Source: Vreelandella boliviensis LC1
Lineage (GTDB): Bacteria > Pseudomonadota > Gammaproteobacteria > Pseudomonadales > Halomonadaceae
DNA: 64,000 nucleotides
Reading direction: 5' to 3'
Assembly: GCF_000236035.1 (NCBI RefSeq)
Contig: NZ_JH393257.1
Coordinates: forward strand, 62,397 to 126,396
This document shows, one piece after another, positions 55,409 through 64,000 of the stretch; position 1 is the first letter of the stretch, and the number at the start of each line of letters is the position of its first letter. The position numbers were made by a program, and so were the translations under genes. The notes under the pieces are model-generated. The model ran no database searches. It was not told the origin of the DNA and saw only the letters and a list, made by a program, of their open reading frames with translations.

Positions 55409-56812
55409 ATGCGCCAGCCGTTAAGTCGCGAACTGAGCAATTTATTAGAGCGCGGGCGAGATCGCCAGTTGCGCTTAGCGGTCACCGGCCTCTCCCAAGC
55501 GGGAAAAACCGCGTTTTTGACCTCACTGGTCAACCAGCTGCGCCATGCTGGCGTAGAGGCGCAGCTCGATTTACTGCCCGCCGCCCGGGAAGGTCGCCTG
55601 CTCGGCGCCCAGCGGCTTAACCAGCCCGACCTGGGCGTACCGCGTTTTCCCTACGACCCCGGTATGGCCGCCCTGCGCGATACGCCGCCGCGCTGGCCAG
55701 ACCCCACCCGCGGCATCAGCGAGTTACGCTTACAACTGCGCTATCGCCCTGCCCGCAGCGGCTGGCTAACCCCTGAAATTGCTCACCTTACCCTGGATCT
55801 ATTCGACTACCCTGGCGAGTGGCTACTCGACTTACCACTGCTGCAGCACGACTTTTACAGTTGGAGCCAGGCCCAAGCACTGCATGAAGGTGAACAGCGT
55901 CGCGGCCTATTTAGCGAATGGCTTGCCGCAGTAGAGCAGCTTGACCCGGCGGGCGAGGCCGATGAATCCCAGCTTGCGGCCCTGGCTGAGGAGTATGCTC
56001 AAGGCCTACGCCGTGCCAAAAAGGCCGGTTTCTCCGATCTGCAGCCTGGGCGTTTTTTGCTGCCCGGCGAACTGGAAGGCGCACCCGTGCTGCAGTTTTT
56101 CCCGCTACCTCAGCTCGACGCCTCTCAACTCAACACCTCGCGAGAAACGCTGGAAGCCCTGCCCGCCAATAGCCTTTACGCCACCCTGGCGGCGCGCTTT
56201 CGCTACTATCAACAGCAGGTGGTTAAGCCCTTTTATCGCGATCACTTCCGCCGCTTTGACCGCCAGATTGTACTAGTGGATGTGCTTGGCGCGCTCAATG
56301 CAGGGCCAGAGCGCTTTGAAGATCTTTCCCGTGCGTTGCGCCAGTTAATGCACAGCTTCGACTACGGCAAACGCAGCCTGCTCACCCGCCTGTTCGCGCC
56401 TAAAATTGACCGGCTCGCCATTGCCGCCACCAAGGCTGATCACGTGACCCCCGACCAGCACGGTCACGTGGTTCAACTGCTTGAAACGCTGCTGGCAGAG
56501 CCGCTCAAAGACCTGCGCTTTGCCAACGTGCCGGTTAAAGCGTTCTCGCTAGCGGCTATCCGTGCCACTGAAGCACGCGAGGTGACCCATGAGGGCAAAC
56601 GCTCGCCCGCGCTACGTGGCACCACCCTGGAAGGCGAAGAGGTATTGGTTTACCCCGGCGATGTGCCCGCACAGCTACCCGCTGCCGATTTCTGGCAGCA
56701 GCAGGGCTTCGACTTCCCCGGCTTTCGCCCGATGCCAACCACTTCAGAAGCGCTTGATCATATTCGCATGGACGCCACCATCGACTGGCTGATTGGAGAC
56801 AAACTGACATGA
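55409..56812 (+). CDS. ycjX: YcjX-family GTPase
   Basis: P-loop protein of 467 residues, DUF463/YcjX. Walker A GLSQAGKTAFLTSL lies at about residues 29-42, the acidic LDLFDYPGEWLLDLPLL stretch in the middle is typical, as is VVKPFYRDHFRRFDRQIVLVD, and the DHVTPDQH motif follows IAATKA (G4-like TKAD) at about 330. The family is often in the phage-shock regulon next to pspABC; those genes are not here. The ATG 55409 has AAAGGA upstream. The stop overlaps ycjF (ATGA). Confidence 0.92.
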   Translation: MRQPLSRELSNLLERGRDRQLRLAVTGLSQAGKTAFLTSLVNQLRHAGVEAQLDLLPAAREGRLLGAQRLNQPDLGVPRFPYDPGMAALRDTPPRWPDPTRGISELRLQLRYRPARSGWLTPEIAHLTLDLFDYPGEWLLDLPLLQHDFYSWSQAQALHEGEQRRGLFSEWLAAVEQLDPAGEADESQLAALAEEYAQGLRRAKKAGFSDLQPGRFLLPGELEGAPVLQFFPLPQLDASQLNTSRETLEALPANSLYATLAARFRYYQQQVVKPFYRDHFRRFDRQIVLVDVLGALNAGPERFEDLSRALRQLMHSFDYGKRSLLTRLFAPKIDRLAIAATKADHVTPDQHGHVVQLLETLLAEPLKDLRFANVPVKAFSLAAIRATEAREVTHEGKRSPALRGTTLEGEEVLVYPGDVPAQLPAADFWQQQGFDFPGFRPMPTTSEALDHIRMDATIDWLIGDKLT

Positions 56813-57849
56813 CCACCCCACAGCCACGACGTCATTTTAATCTGGATGACAAGCCCGAAGAGACCGCAGATGTAGAGACAGCCCTGCGTCAGCGCGAAGC
56901 TTTTGCTGGCACCAGCGAGCACCATCCGCTGGCGCCCCTTCCAGAAGATAAAGCCCTGCCCGCCGCCAGTTTGGGTGCGCCGCGCAAACGCCGCTGGGGA
57001 CTAATATTCGCACTGGCAGGCGGCGCTGGGTTGGGCACCGCGGAGCTTGTCACCGGCATACCCGATGCGTTGGCCCAATCCCAGTGGTTGACCATGGCCT
57101 GGCAGGCCTTCGGGATCAGTTTGATCGGTCTAGGGGGGATCTCATTGCTCAAAGAGCTGGGCCGTTTGCGTCGCCTGAAACGCCACGACAAACTACGCGG
57201 CGAGCTTGCCGAGCTGCCGCTACGCTCGCCCAAGCAGGCCCGGGCGATGGCTGAGCAGTTAAGGCGTCAGCTCAAACTCGCCGACGATGACCCGCATTGG
57301 CTGGCCTTTCAACGCGCTAGCCAGCCCCACCATAGCGGCGAGGAGATCCAGACGCTGCTGCGTTACCACCTGCTAACACCGCGTGACCGCGAAGCCCAGC
57401 GACTGATCACCCGCATGTCCGGCGAAACCGCCATCATGGTCGCGATTAGCCCGCTAACGCTGGTGGATATGGCGCTGGTGGCCTGGCGTAGCTTGGCGAT
57501 GGTCGATCGGCTCTGCCGCCTTTACGGGCTGGAGCTGGGCTACGCCAGCCGCCTGCGGCTATTTCGCAATGTGCTGCATAATATGGCCTTTGCCGGGGCC
57601 AGCGAACTGGCCACCGACGCCAGCATGGATATGCTCTCGCTGGATTTAGCCGGGCGCCTTTCAGCACGCGCAGGCCAAGGGCTTGCCACCGGGCTACTGA
57701 GCGCACGCCTAGGGCTACGCGCACAGCGGCTCTGCCGCCCGGTGCCCTTCAATGCCGATGAACAACCCAAAATCGCCGACCTGCGCCAAGATTTGTGGCG
57801 ACAAATCAAGCGGCTCGACAAAGAACCGGTGCCGCAAAGCCGAAAATGA
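56809..57849 (+). CDS. ycjF: YcjF-family (DUF697) inner-membrane protein
   Basis: Protein of 346 residues of the TIGR01620/DUF697 group. A disordered acidic N-terminus precedes two membrane segments (about 65-85 and 90-112: RRWGLIFALAGGAGLGTAE and MAWQAFGISLIGLGGISLL), then a cytoplasmic helical region including TAIMVAISPLTLVDMALVAWRSL. Starts inside the ycjX stop, so the pair is coupled. Function is unknown; it is assumed to act with YcjX. Confidence 0.92.
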   Translation: MTTPQPRRHFNLDDKPEETADVETALRQREAFAGTSEHHPLAPLPEDKALPAASLGAPRKRRWGLIFALAGGAGLGTAELVTGIPDALAQSQWLTMAWQAFGISLIGLGGISLLKELGRLRRLKRHDKLRGELAELPLRSPKQARAMAEQLRRQLKLADDDPHWLAFQRASQPHHSGEEIQTLLRYHLLTPRDREAQRLITRMSGETAIMVAISPLTLVDMALVAWRSLAMVDRLCRLYGLELGYASRLRLFRNVLHNMAFAGASELATDASMDMLSLDLAGRLSARAGQGLATGLLSARLGLRAQRLCRPVPFNADEQPKIADLRQDLWRQIKRLDKEPVPQSRK

Positions 57850-57954
57850 AGTAACCGGCGACAAGGCTGTTTTCGGCCGCAAGATGGGATTCAACGCTAT
57901 TTACCCTCATGATGGGTGTTTGACATAGCATCCTCCAATGAGGGGTCGTAGTGT

Positions 57955-59595
57955 ATGAACAATTCCAATGATCCTGGGTCGCCTTCAGAAACGAGCGACA
58001 TGCAGACCGACTATGTCGTCGGTCAGGACAATATCAAGGGGCAGCTTGGCCCCATCGGTTTTGACATCCACAACCGCGTTTTTGTGGTATCCGCGCTTGC
58101 CTCAGCCATTTTCATCATCCTCACCCTGCTTTTTCCAGAGCGTGCAGGGAGCGCTTTTCAGTCCATTGTTGCCTTCTCTACGGGAACGTTGGACTGGTAC
58201 TTCATGATCTTGGTCGATTTCTTTATTCTGTTCTGCTTAGCACTGGTGGTTCTGCCCTATGGCTCAGTCAGGCTGGGCGGGGCCGATGCCCGACCGGATC
58301 ACAGCTATCTCTCCTGGTTCGCTATGCTGTTCACCGCAGGCATCGGCATCGGCCTGCTGTTCTTCGGCGTACTCGAGCCGGTTTACCACGCCAATGTTTC
58401 GCTGCCTCTGGGTATCGCATCTCCCTTCGGCGCCGATGGGGTGCTGAACCCAGCGGCTATTGATGACGCCAGCGCCATGGGTCTGGCGGGCACCTATCTT
58501 CATTGGGGTATCCATGGCTGGGCGGTGTATGTGGTGATGGCGCTGGCGCTAGGCCTGTTTACCTATAACAAGGGCCTGCCGTTCTCAATTCGATCGGCGT
58601 TCTTTCCCATTCTTGGTGAGCGTGTCTGGGGCTGGTGGGGGCACGTGATCGATATCTTAGCTGTGTTTTCCACCCTCTTCGGGCTGGCAACGTCCCTCGG
58701 GCTTGGGGCACAGCAGGCCAATGCGGGGATGAACTTTGTCTTCGGCCTGGAGGTCAGCACCATGACCCAGGTCATCGTCATCATTCTGGTGACGGCGGTG
58801 GCGCTGGTATCGGTCTGGCGCGGTCTTGAAGGTGGCTTAAAGAAGCTCTCCGAGATCAACATGATCTTAGCCGTTCTGTTCTTCTTTTTCGTGCTCTTCG
58901 CTGGCCCCACGCTTTTGGCGCTAACCGGCTTCTGGTCGGGGCTTACCACCTACGTCACTGAGTTTCTGCCTCTGTCGGCGCCATTTGGGCGTGACGACGA
59001 TGCCTATCGCCAGTCCTGGACGATTTTCTATTGGGCTTGGTGGATTAGTTGGGCACCTTTCGTGGGGATGTTTATTGCTCGGGTATCCCGGGGCCGTACG
59101 GTGCGTGAGTTTATACTCTGCGTTTTGCTGGTTCCCAGTCTGTTTATCTTTATCTGGATGGGCGTCTTTGGCTCAACCGCCCTTGAACAGCTCTATGCGG
59201 ATCCGGCGGGCAGCCTGGTTAAAGAGTATGTAATCGACAACTACAGACCCGAGCTGTCGCTGTTCGGCATGTTGAACGAACTGCCGTTGACGGGCCTGAT
59301 GTCGACCCTGGGCATCGTCCTGGCGCTGATTTTCTTTGTTACCTCGTCGGATTCCGGCTCCCTGGTCATCGATACCATCACCGCCGGTGGCAAAATCGAC
59401 GCTCCGCGACCTCAGCGGATGTTCTGGGCGGTCGTCGAAGGTCTCATCGCGATTGTGCTGCTTATCGGTGGTGGCCTGACCGCGCTTCAGGCAGGGGTCA
59501 CCGCCACCGCTATTCCGTTCTCGATTGTGATGTTGCTAATGTGCTATTCGATCATCAAGGCGCTCAATGGCGAGCTGCGGCTTATTCGACAGTAA
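57955..59595 (+). CDS. BCCT-family betaine/carnitine/choline transporter
   Basis: Secondary carrier of 546 residues with about twelve membrane segments. The glycine-rich unwound helix reads FTAGIGIGLLFFGVLEP, the substrate box includes YLHWGIHGWAVY and the Trp-rich WTIFYWAWWISWAPFVGMF, and RVSRGRTVREFI follows, all diagnostic of BCCT. BetP-like carriers usually have Met in the glycine motif (GMGIG) where this one has Ile. The substrate (betaine, choline, carnitine or ectoine) cannot be read from sequence. In a halophile it probably brings in osmoprotectants. GAGGGG precedes the ATG. Confidence 0.94.
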   Translation: MNNSNDPGSPSETSDMQTDYVVGQDNIKGQLGPIGFDIHNRVFVVSALASAIFIILTLLFPERAGSAFQSIVAFSTGTLDWYFMILVDFFILFCLALVVLPYGSVRLGGADARPDHSYLSWFAMLFTAGIGIGLLFFGVLEPVYHANVSLPLGIASPFGADGVLNPAAIDDASAMGLAGTYLHWGIHGWAVYVVMALALGLFTYNKGLPFSIRSAFFPILGERVWGWWGHVIDILAVFSTLFGLATSLGLGAQQANAGMNFVFGLEVSTMTQVIVIILVTAVALVSVWRGLEGGLKKLSEINMILAVLFFFFVLFAGPTLLALTGFWSGLTTYVTEFLPLSAPFGRDDDAYRQSWTIFYWAWWISWAPFVGMFIARVSRGRTVREFILCVLLVPSLFIFIWMGVFGSTALEQLYADPAGSLVKEYVIDNYRPELSLFGMLNELPLTGLMSTLGIVLALIFFVTSSDSGSLVIDTITAGGKIDAPRPQRMFWAVVEGLIAIVLLIGGGLTALQAGVTATAIPFSIVMLLMCYSIIKALNGELRLIRQ

Positions 59596-59628
59596 TACCT
59601 GCAGTTAAAAATTTAGGCAACTGTAAAA

Positions 59629-59660
59629 AATGCCCCCTGCTGAAACCAGCAAGGGGCATT
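59629..59660. terminator. bidirectional terminator between the BCCT gene and gtsD
   Basis: AATGCCCC-C-TGCTG-AAAC-CAGCA-A-GGGGCATT: a long stem with one mismatch, flanked by AAAAA on one side and a short TATTT on the other. Confidence 0.88.
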
Positions 59661-59691
59661 ACTATTTCACAGCAGGTTCGAACCAAGTCAC

Positions 59692-60816
59692 TTACGCAAT
59701 ACGCTGCTCGGTCTCCGCATCAAATAGAATCGCCCGCCCCATATCTACACGCAAAGATAAGCGATCCCCGGCTACCACCGTGCACTTAGGCCCAACACGG
59801 GCGGTCACCTCCTGTTCGCCCAGCGGTAAGCGCAGCAAAATATCTGCCCCGGTAGGCTCTACCACCGACACACTGGCGCTGAGCAGCGTTCCTTCGGCTT
59901 GGGACGTTAACCGCTCATCTTCTTCGCTGAAGTGTTCTGGTCGTAGGCCAAGAATGACCGGCTGGTTAAGCCGCTCGGCCATATCCGTTGCGTTACGCTC
60001 TTCTGGCCAAGGAAGAACCAACTCTGCCTCCCCTGGTGTGGCAATTCGAAGTTGATAACTGCCGCTATTATTATCTTCCAGAGTAGCGCGAATAAAGTTC
60101 ATCGATGGCGACCCCATAAAGCCAGCCACAAACATATCTACGGGATTGTTGTAGACCTCATCCGGCGAACCCAACTGTAGAATATGGCCGTCACGCATTA
60201 CTGCTATGCAGTCGGCCAGAGTCATGGCTTCGACCTGGTCGTGGGTGACGTAAACAATGGTGGTGCCCAGGCGCTGGTGGAGCTTTTTGATCTCGGTGCG
60301 CATATCCACGCGCAGTTTCGCATCCAGGTTGGAGAGCGGCTCGTCAAACAGATACACCTTGGGCTCACGGGCCAATGCCCTCCCCATGGCCACCCGCTGG
60401 CGCTGCCCGCCTGAGAGCTGGGCGGGCTTGCGATCCAAAAGATGGGTGATTTGCAGCAGGTCCGCGACGCGCTCGACGGCGGCTTCACGCTCGGCTTTGG
60501 GCACCTTGCGCATTTCAAGCCCGAAGCTGATGTTCTGGCGTACTGTCATGCTGGGATAAAGCGCGTAAGACTGAAACACCATGGCGATATCGCGATCTGC
60601 CGGGGTGCGCCAGGTGACGTCTTCGCCATCGATATAGATATTGCCAGAGGTCACAGGCTCTAGCCCGGCAATGGCATTCATCAACGTGGATTTACCACAA
60701 CCTGAGGGGCCGACAAGAATCAAAAACTGGCCGGAGTCGATCGAGATGCTGACATCTTTAAGCACCCGCTCGCTGCCGAACTCTTTGCGCACATTGTGTA
60801 TTTCTAATGCTGACAT
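59692..60816 (-). CDS. gtsD: glucose ABC transporter ATP-binding protein GtsD (MalK/UgpC type)
   Basis: ATPase of 374 residues that drives the GtsABC importer. Walker A GPSGCGKSTLMNAI (about 37), signature AQLSGGQRQRVAMGRAL (about 133), Walker B VYLFDEPLSNLDAKLR (about 153) and switch His in VYVTHDQVEAMTL; a TOBE-type beta domain covers about 240-374. The order SBP-permease-permease-ATPase matches gtsABCD of Pseudomonas. Confidence 0.92.
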   Translation of the reverse strand: MSALEIHNVRKEFGSERVLKDVSISIDSGQFLILVGPSGCGKSTLMNAIAGLEPVTSGNIYIDGEDVTWRTPADRDIAMVFQSYALYPSMTVRQNISFGLEMRKVPKAEREAAVERVADLLQITHLLDRKPAQLSGGQRQRVAMGRALAREPKVYLFDEPLSNLDAKLRVDMRTEIKKLHQRLGTTIVYVTHDQVEAMTLADCIAVMRDGHILQLGSPDEVYNNPVDMFVAGFMGSPSMNFIRATLEDNNSGSYQLRIATPGEAELVLPWPEERNATDMAERLNQPVILGLRPEHFSEEDERLTSQAEGTLLSASVSVVEPTGADILLRLPLGEQEVTARVGPKCTVVAGDRLSLRVDMGRAILFDAETEQRIA

Positions 60817-60852
60817 ATTGAAAACCCTATTTTTGTTAGGCTTTTAAAATAA

Positions 60853-61731
60853 CTAACCTTTAACCGAGCCTGCTGTCAGCCCGCGCACGAAGTATTTTCC
60901 CGCCAGCACATACACCACCAAGGTGGGCAGCGCCGCAATCATCGCCGCCGCCATATCGACGTTGTACTCGCGCACACCGGTGGAGGTATTGACCAGATTG
61001 TTAAGCGCCACGGTCACCGGCTGGGTGTTGTGGGCCGAAAACGCCACGCCAAACAGGAAGTCGTTCCATATTTGGGTAAACTGCCAGATCACCGAGACCA
61101 CGATGATCGGTGCAGAAACCGGCAGTAGAATGCGCCAGAAAATGCGGAAAAAGCCCGCGCCATCCAACTTCGCCGCCGACACCAGCTCGTTGGGAATACC
61201 CACATAGAAGTTGCGGAAAAACAGCGTGGTGAAGGCAATGCCAAATACCACGTGAACCAGGATCAACCCAGCGCGGGAGCTGGAGATACCCAGCCAGCCG
61301 AGGGTTTGCGCCATGGGCAGCAGTACCACCTGAAAGGGAATAAAGCAGCCAAACAGCATCAACGCGAAAACCAGTTCCGAGCCTTTAAAGCGCCATTTGG
61401 TCAGCGCGTAGCCGTTAAGGGCGCCGATGGTGGTTGAGATCAGCACCGCGGGAATCACAATGGCAAAGGAGTTCCAGAAGTAGCCACCGACGCCCTCGCA
61501 ACGCATCCCCGTGCAGGCTTCTCCCCAGGCTTTTGTCCACGGTGCCAGGGTGGGGTTTTGCGGCAGTGACAGCAGCGACCCGGCGCTGATTTCGCTCAAC
61601 GGCTTAACCGAGGTCATCAGCATGACTACCAGCGGCAGAATATAGAACAGCGCGGCGAGTATCAGCACGCTATATAGCAGACCACGGCCCAGCCGCGCAG
61701 TGGGCGTCTGACGACGAATCACATTAGCCAT
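60853..61731 (-). CDS. gtsC: glucose ABC transporter permease GtsC (MalG type)
   Basis: Inner-membrane permease of 292 residues with about six membrane segments. The EAA loop NELVSAAKLDGAGFFRIFWRI (split here) lies near residue 190, typical of sugar permeases. The C-terminal RGLTAGSVKG ends as in MalG/UgpE-type permeases. It starts 8 bases inside gtsB. Confidence 0.92.
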   Translation of the reverse strand: MANVIRRQTPTARLGRGLLYSVLILAALFYILPLVVMLMTSVKPLSEISAGSLLSLPQNPTLAPWTKAWGEACTGMRCEGVGGYFWNSFAIVIPAVLISTTIGALNGYALTKWRFKGSELVFALMLFGCFIPFQVVLLPMAQTLGWLGISSSRAGLILVHVVFGIAFTTLFFRNFYVGIPNELVSAAKLDGAGFFRIFWRILLPVSAPIIVVSVIWQFTQIWNDFLFGVAFSAHNTQPVTVALNNLVNTSTGVREYNVDMAAAMIAALPTLVVYVLAGKYFVRGLTAGSVKG

Positions 61732-62668
61732 GCTTGCGGCTCCTTAATTCGGAGTAGAGGTACGGAATCAAAATCGCCAGCACACCGCCCAACATCAGCA
61801 TGGCGCTGGCCGAGCCCAAGCCGATTTGCGCCCGGGTAAAGGCGTGGGCGTACATAAAGGTGGCAGGTAAATCGGTGGCGTAGCCTGGCCCGCCGCCGGT
61901 GAGCGCCACGACCAGGTCAAAGCTCTTAATGGCGATATGGGCCAATATCATCACCGCGCTGAACACTACCGGGCGTAGGCACGGCATCACCACGCGCAGA
62001 TAAATCCGTGGCAAGCTTGCTCCATCCAGCTGCGCTGCTTTAATAATACTGTCGTCGATACCCCGCAGCCCGGCTAAAAACAGCGCCATCACAAAGCCGG
62101 ATGCTTGCCAAACGGCGGCAATCACCAGGGTGTAAATGGCCATATCCGGGTCAACGATCCAGTCAAAACGAAACGACTCAAAGCCCCAGCCTTGCACCAT
62201 CGCCTGAATACCCAGCTGTGGGTTAAGCAGCCACTTCCACACCACCCCGGTAACGATAAACGACAGCGCCATGGGGTAGAGGTAAATCGTGCGCAGCGCG
62301 CCCTCTTGGCGAATTTTCTGATCAAGCAATATGGCCAGCAACGCGCCAATCACCAGGCAGACCGCGACAAACAAAACGCCAAAAATCATCAGGTTGGTGG
62401 AGGCGACCCACCAGCGCTCATTGGCCATCAGGCGTGCATATTGACCGAAGCCGACAAAGTCATAGCTTGGCAGCATGCGTGAGCTGGTGAGCGACAGCAC
62501 GAATGTCCAAAGCATAAAGCCGTAAACAAAGAACAGCGATATCGCCACCGACGGTGCCAGCACCAAACGCGGCAACCACGCCTGCAAACCGCCAGATGGC
62601 GTCGACCGCTTAGCGCCAGGCCCTAAGCGTGACGCAGAGGTATTTTTCATGGGGAGGGAATCTCTCAT
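61724..62668 (-). CDS. gtsB: glucose ABC transporter permease GtsB (MalF type)
   Basis: Permease of about 314 residues with six membrane segments. GIDDSIIKAAQLDGASLPRIY is the EAA loop. The start is unclear: ATG 62668 has AAGGA about ten bases upstream; ATG 62650 and a GTG at 62695 are alternatives with poorer sites. Its 3' end overlaps gtsC by 8 bases. Confidence 0.9.
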   Translation of the reverse strand: MRDSLPMKNTSASRLGPGAKRSTPSGGLQAWLPRLVLAPSVAISLFFVYGFMLWTFVLSLTSSRMLPSYDFVGFGQYARLMANERWWVASTNLMIFGVLFVAVCLVIGALLAILLDQKIRQEGALRTIYLYPMALSFIVTGVVWKWLLNPQLGIQAMVQGWGFESFRFDWIVDPDMAIYTLVIAAVWQASGFVMALFLAGLRGIDDSIIKAAQLDGASLPRIYLRVVMPCLRPVVFSAVMILAHIAIKSFDLVVALTGGGPGYATDLPATFMYAHAFTRAQIGLGSASAMLMLGGVLAILIPYLYSELRSRKHG

Positions 62669-62710
62669 TGGAGAAGTGTCCTTGCCAAGCAGCACAGTGC
62701 TCTTGCTAAA

Positions 62711-62821
62711 CAGAGTAGACGCCGCCGTTGCGACGGCGCCTAGGAGGCTGTCCGGCTTGGCCGATCGTCGCGAGAAGCACGGATTCGCAGTAGATCAGTG
62801 TTAAGTCGGACAGGCTCCTAG
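62711..62821. repeat. intercistronic stem-loops between gtsA and gtsB
   Basis: CTAGGAGGCTGTCCG (62740-62754) is complementary, with one mismatch, to CGGACAGGCTCCTAG (62807-62821), giving a long hairpin with a 52-base interior. A second, GC-rich hairpin GCCGCCGTTGCGACGGCGCC lies at about 62721-62740. Position directly after the binding-protein gene resembles the mRNA-stabilising elements after malE. Confidence 0.75.
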
Positions 62822-62843
62822 AGAACGTAAGGTCTAGAAAACC

Positions 62844-64000
62844 TTAGAAAGAGGCCGCTTGGGCAGCGCTCACCATCCGTTCTGCTGCTTCCTCGGCAGC
62901 CATATCGGCATCGTTGAAGTAGTTAGTCACTACATCAAAAATGGCGCCCTGGATATCCGCACGAACGGCCATGCCGTGGGCCATACTGGGAACCAAGCCG
63001 CCCTCTTCGGCGGTGCGCTGGAAATCGGCCAGGGACTGCTGGGCACAGCTATCGAATTCGCTCATATCCAGATCAGGCCGCGCCGGAATCGAGCCTTTGG
63101 CAAGGTTAAACGCTTCTTGGAAAGTAGGCTCAAGCACCAGGCGGGCTAAAGCCTGCTGGGCTTCGCGCTCTTCGTCGTCGCTAACCCGGAACATGGCCAG
63201 GCTATCGATATTGAAGGTGAACGCATCTTCAGTGCCCGGCGCTGCCGCACACAGGTAATCTTCCCCGGCGGTTAGTCCAGCCGCAGTGAATTCCCCTTTG
63301 GCCCAGTCGCCCATGAGCTGGAACCCGGCAACGCCTTGAATCACCATCGCCGTAGCGACATTCCAGTCGCGCCCGGGCATGCCTTCATCCATCAGCTCGC
63401 GGGTACGCTTGAAGTCCTCAAGCGCATCGATCATTTGTTCACCGCCCAGCGCTTCAGGGTCTAGCTCTACCAGCGCCTGCTGATAAAACTCGCTACCCTG
63501 ACCACCTAACAGCACGCTTTCAAATACCGTCGCGTCCTGCCATGCCTGGCCACCGTGCGCCAGCGGCACGAAACCCGCTTCGCGAATGGCTTCACCTGCT
63601 TCGAAAAGCTCGTCCAGCGTGGTGGGCATCTCAACACCTGCCGCTTCCAGCACTTGCGGGTTGGCCCACAGCCAGTTTACCCGGTGCACGTTGACAGGCA
63701 CCGCCACGTATTGACCATCGTGGCGCATAATGTCGGCGACGACTTCAGGGAGTAGTTCATCCCAACCTTCGGCATCGGCAACGCTATTCAAGTCACCGAG
63801 CAAGCCAAGCTCACCCCACTCTTGAATTTCGGGGCCTTTGATTTGCGCTGCAGAGGGAGGATTGCCCGACATGGCGCGAGATTTCAGTACCGTCATGGCG
63901 GTTTCACCACCGCCACCGGCCACGGCGAAGTCCTGCCAGCCGTAGCCTTCGGCTTCCATTAACTCTTTGAGCACATTGGCAGCGCGAGCTTCGCCGCCGG
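62844..64000 (-). CDS. gtsA: glucose ABC transporter substrate-binding protein GtsA, 5' end outside window
   Basis: The gene is cut by the window edge; about 385 residues of the mature protein are visible and the frame is open to the last base. WQDFAVAGGGGETAMTVLKS and GNPPSAAQIKGPEIQEWGELGLL near the N-terminus match GtsA/GltB-like glucose/mannose binding proteins of Pseudomonas and marine bacteria. The gene should begin with a signal peptide upstream. It leads the gts operon, separated from gtsB by a structured 175-bp gap. Confidence 0.9.
   Translation of the reverse strand, partial: GGEARAANVLKELMEAEGYGWQDFAVAGGGGETAMTVLKSRAMSGNPPSAAQIKGPEIQEWGELGLLGDLNSVADAEGWDELLPEVVADIMRHDGQYVAVPVNVHRVNWLWANPQVLEAAGVEMPTTLDELFEAGEAIREAGFVPLAHGGQAWQDATVFESVLLGGQGSEFYQQALVELDPEALGGEQMIDALEDFKRTRELMDEGMPGRDWNVATAMVIQGVAGFQLMGDWAKGEFTAAGLTAGEDYLCAAAPGTEDAFTFNIDSLAMFRVSDDEEREAQQALARLVLEPTFQEAFNLAKGSIPARPDLDMSEFDSCAQQSLADFQRTAEEGGLVPSMAHGMAVRADIQGAIFDVVTNYFNDADMAAEEAAERMVSAAQAASF

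Noticed and set aside
62740-62821. Attachment site or insertion-sequence ends
   Set aside because: No transposase or target duplication is visible, and the place between gtsA and gtsB fits an mRNA hairpin better; kept as a finding to be checked.

Overview
The window looks like a chromosomal segment of a Halomonas-type gammaproteobacterium (Halomonadaceae). I infer this from the protein families together: an NAD-dependent 1607-residue glutamate dehydrogenase, a monomeric isocitrate dehydrogenase, the long (532-residue) isocitrate lyase, ribosome modulation factor, a BCCT osmolyte carrier, a Pseudomonas-like glucose ABC transporter and Pseudomonas/E. coli-like gene order. This rests on reading proteins, not on a database search. 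Nearly all of the window is densely coding. I see no rRNA, tRNA, CRISPR array, prophage or full insertion sequence.

Layout. 0-5.6 kb: a gamma-glutamyltransferase-family amidohydrolase, msrB, the ribosome-assembly GTPase ylqF, an alaA-like aminotransferase and htpX. 5.7-6.5 kb is a small accessory islet holding a RelE/HigB-type toxin-antitoxin pair with a clear operator/promoter and a CHCERSEAI-type palindromic repeat. 6.5-20.2 kb: pdxB, a WGR-like small protein, a glutaredoxin-like protein, rlmKL, rmf, pyrD, gdhB, trmA, murI and a hemerythrin-like protein. 20.4-33.4 kb: rarA, lolA, ftsK, then an N-degron block (aat, bpt, infA, clpA, clpS) and icd. 33.7-39.8 kb: rluE-nudJ-mnmA-hflD-purB-roxA-GNAT, a block close to the E. 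coli order but without phoPQ. 40.2-43.7 kb: aceA, a glycine-zipper lipoprotein, a small membrane protein and slyD. 43.8-49.2 kb: nikR and divergent nikABCDE with a perfect NikR box. 49.2-57.8 kb: an MFS carrier, an NlpC/P60 lipoprotein, a large protein with three DUF1266-like repeats, a GlsB-type membrane protein, a hexose-6-phosphate mutarotase and ycjX-ycjF. 58-64 kb: a BCCT carrier and, convergent to it, gtsABCD, with gtsA cut by the window edge.

Functional themes: RNA and ribosome maintenance (ylqF, rlmKL, rmf, trmA, rluE, mnmA, roxA, infA), regulated proteolysis (htpX, aat/bpt/clpS/clpA), carbon flux around isocitrate (icd, aceA, gdhB), nickel uptake (slyD, nikR, nikABCDE), and osmolyte and sugar import.

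The most unexpected signal is structural. Short tandem duplications with 11-17 bp units and 2-5 copies sit in at least ten spacers. Matching 15-bp in-frame arrays lie in murI, just before its second catalytic cysteine, and twice in the ftsK linker. Other points for follow-up are the toxin-antitoxin promoter, which predicts a leaderless toxin message, a hemerythrin-like protein whose central histidine pair is replaced by alanines, and the triple-DUF1266 protein. I found no clear candidate for a wholly new multi-gene system.
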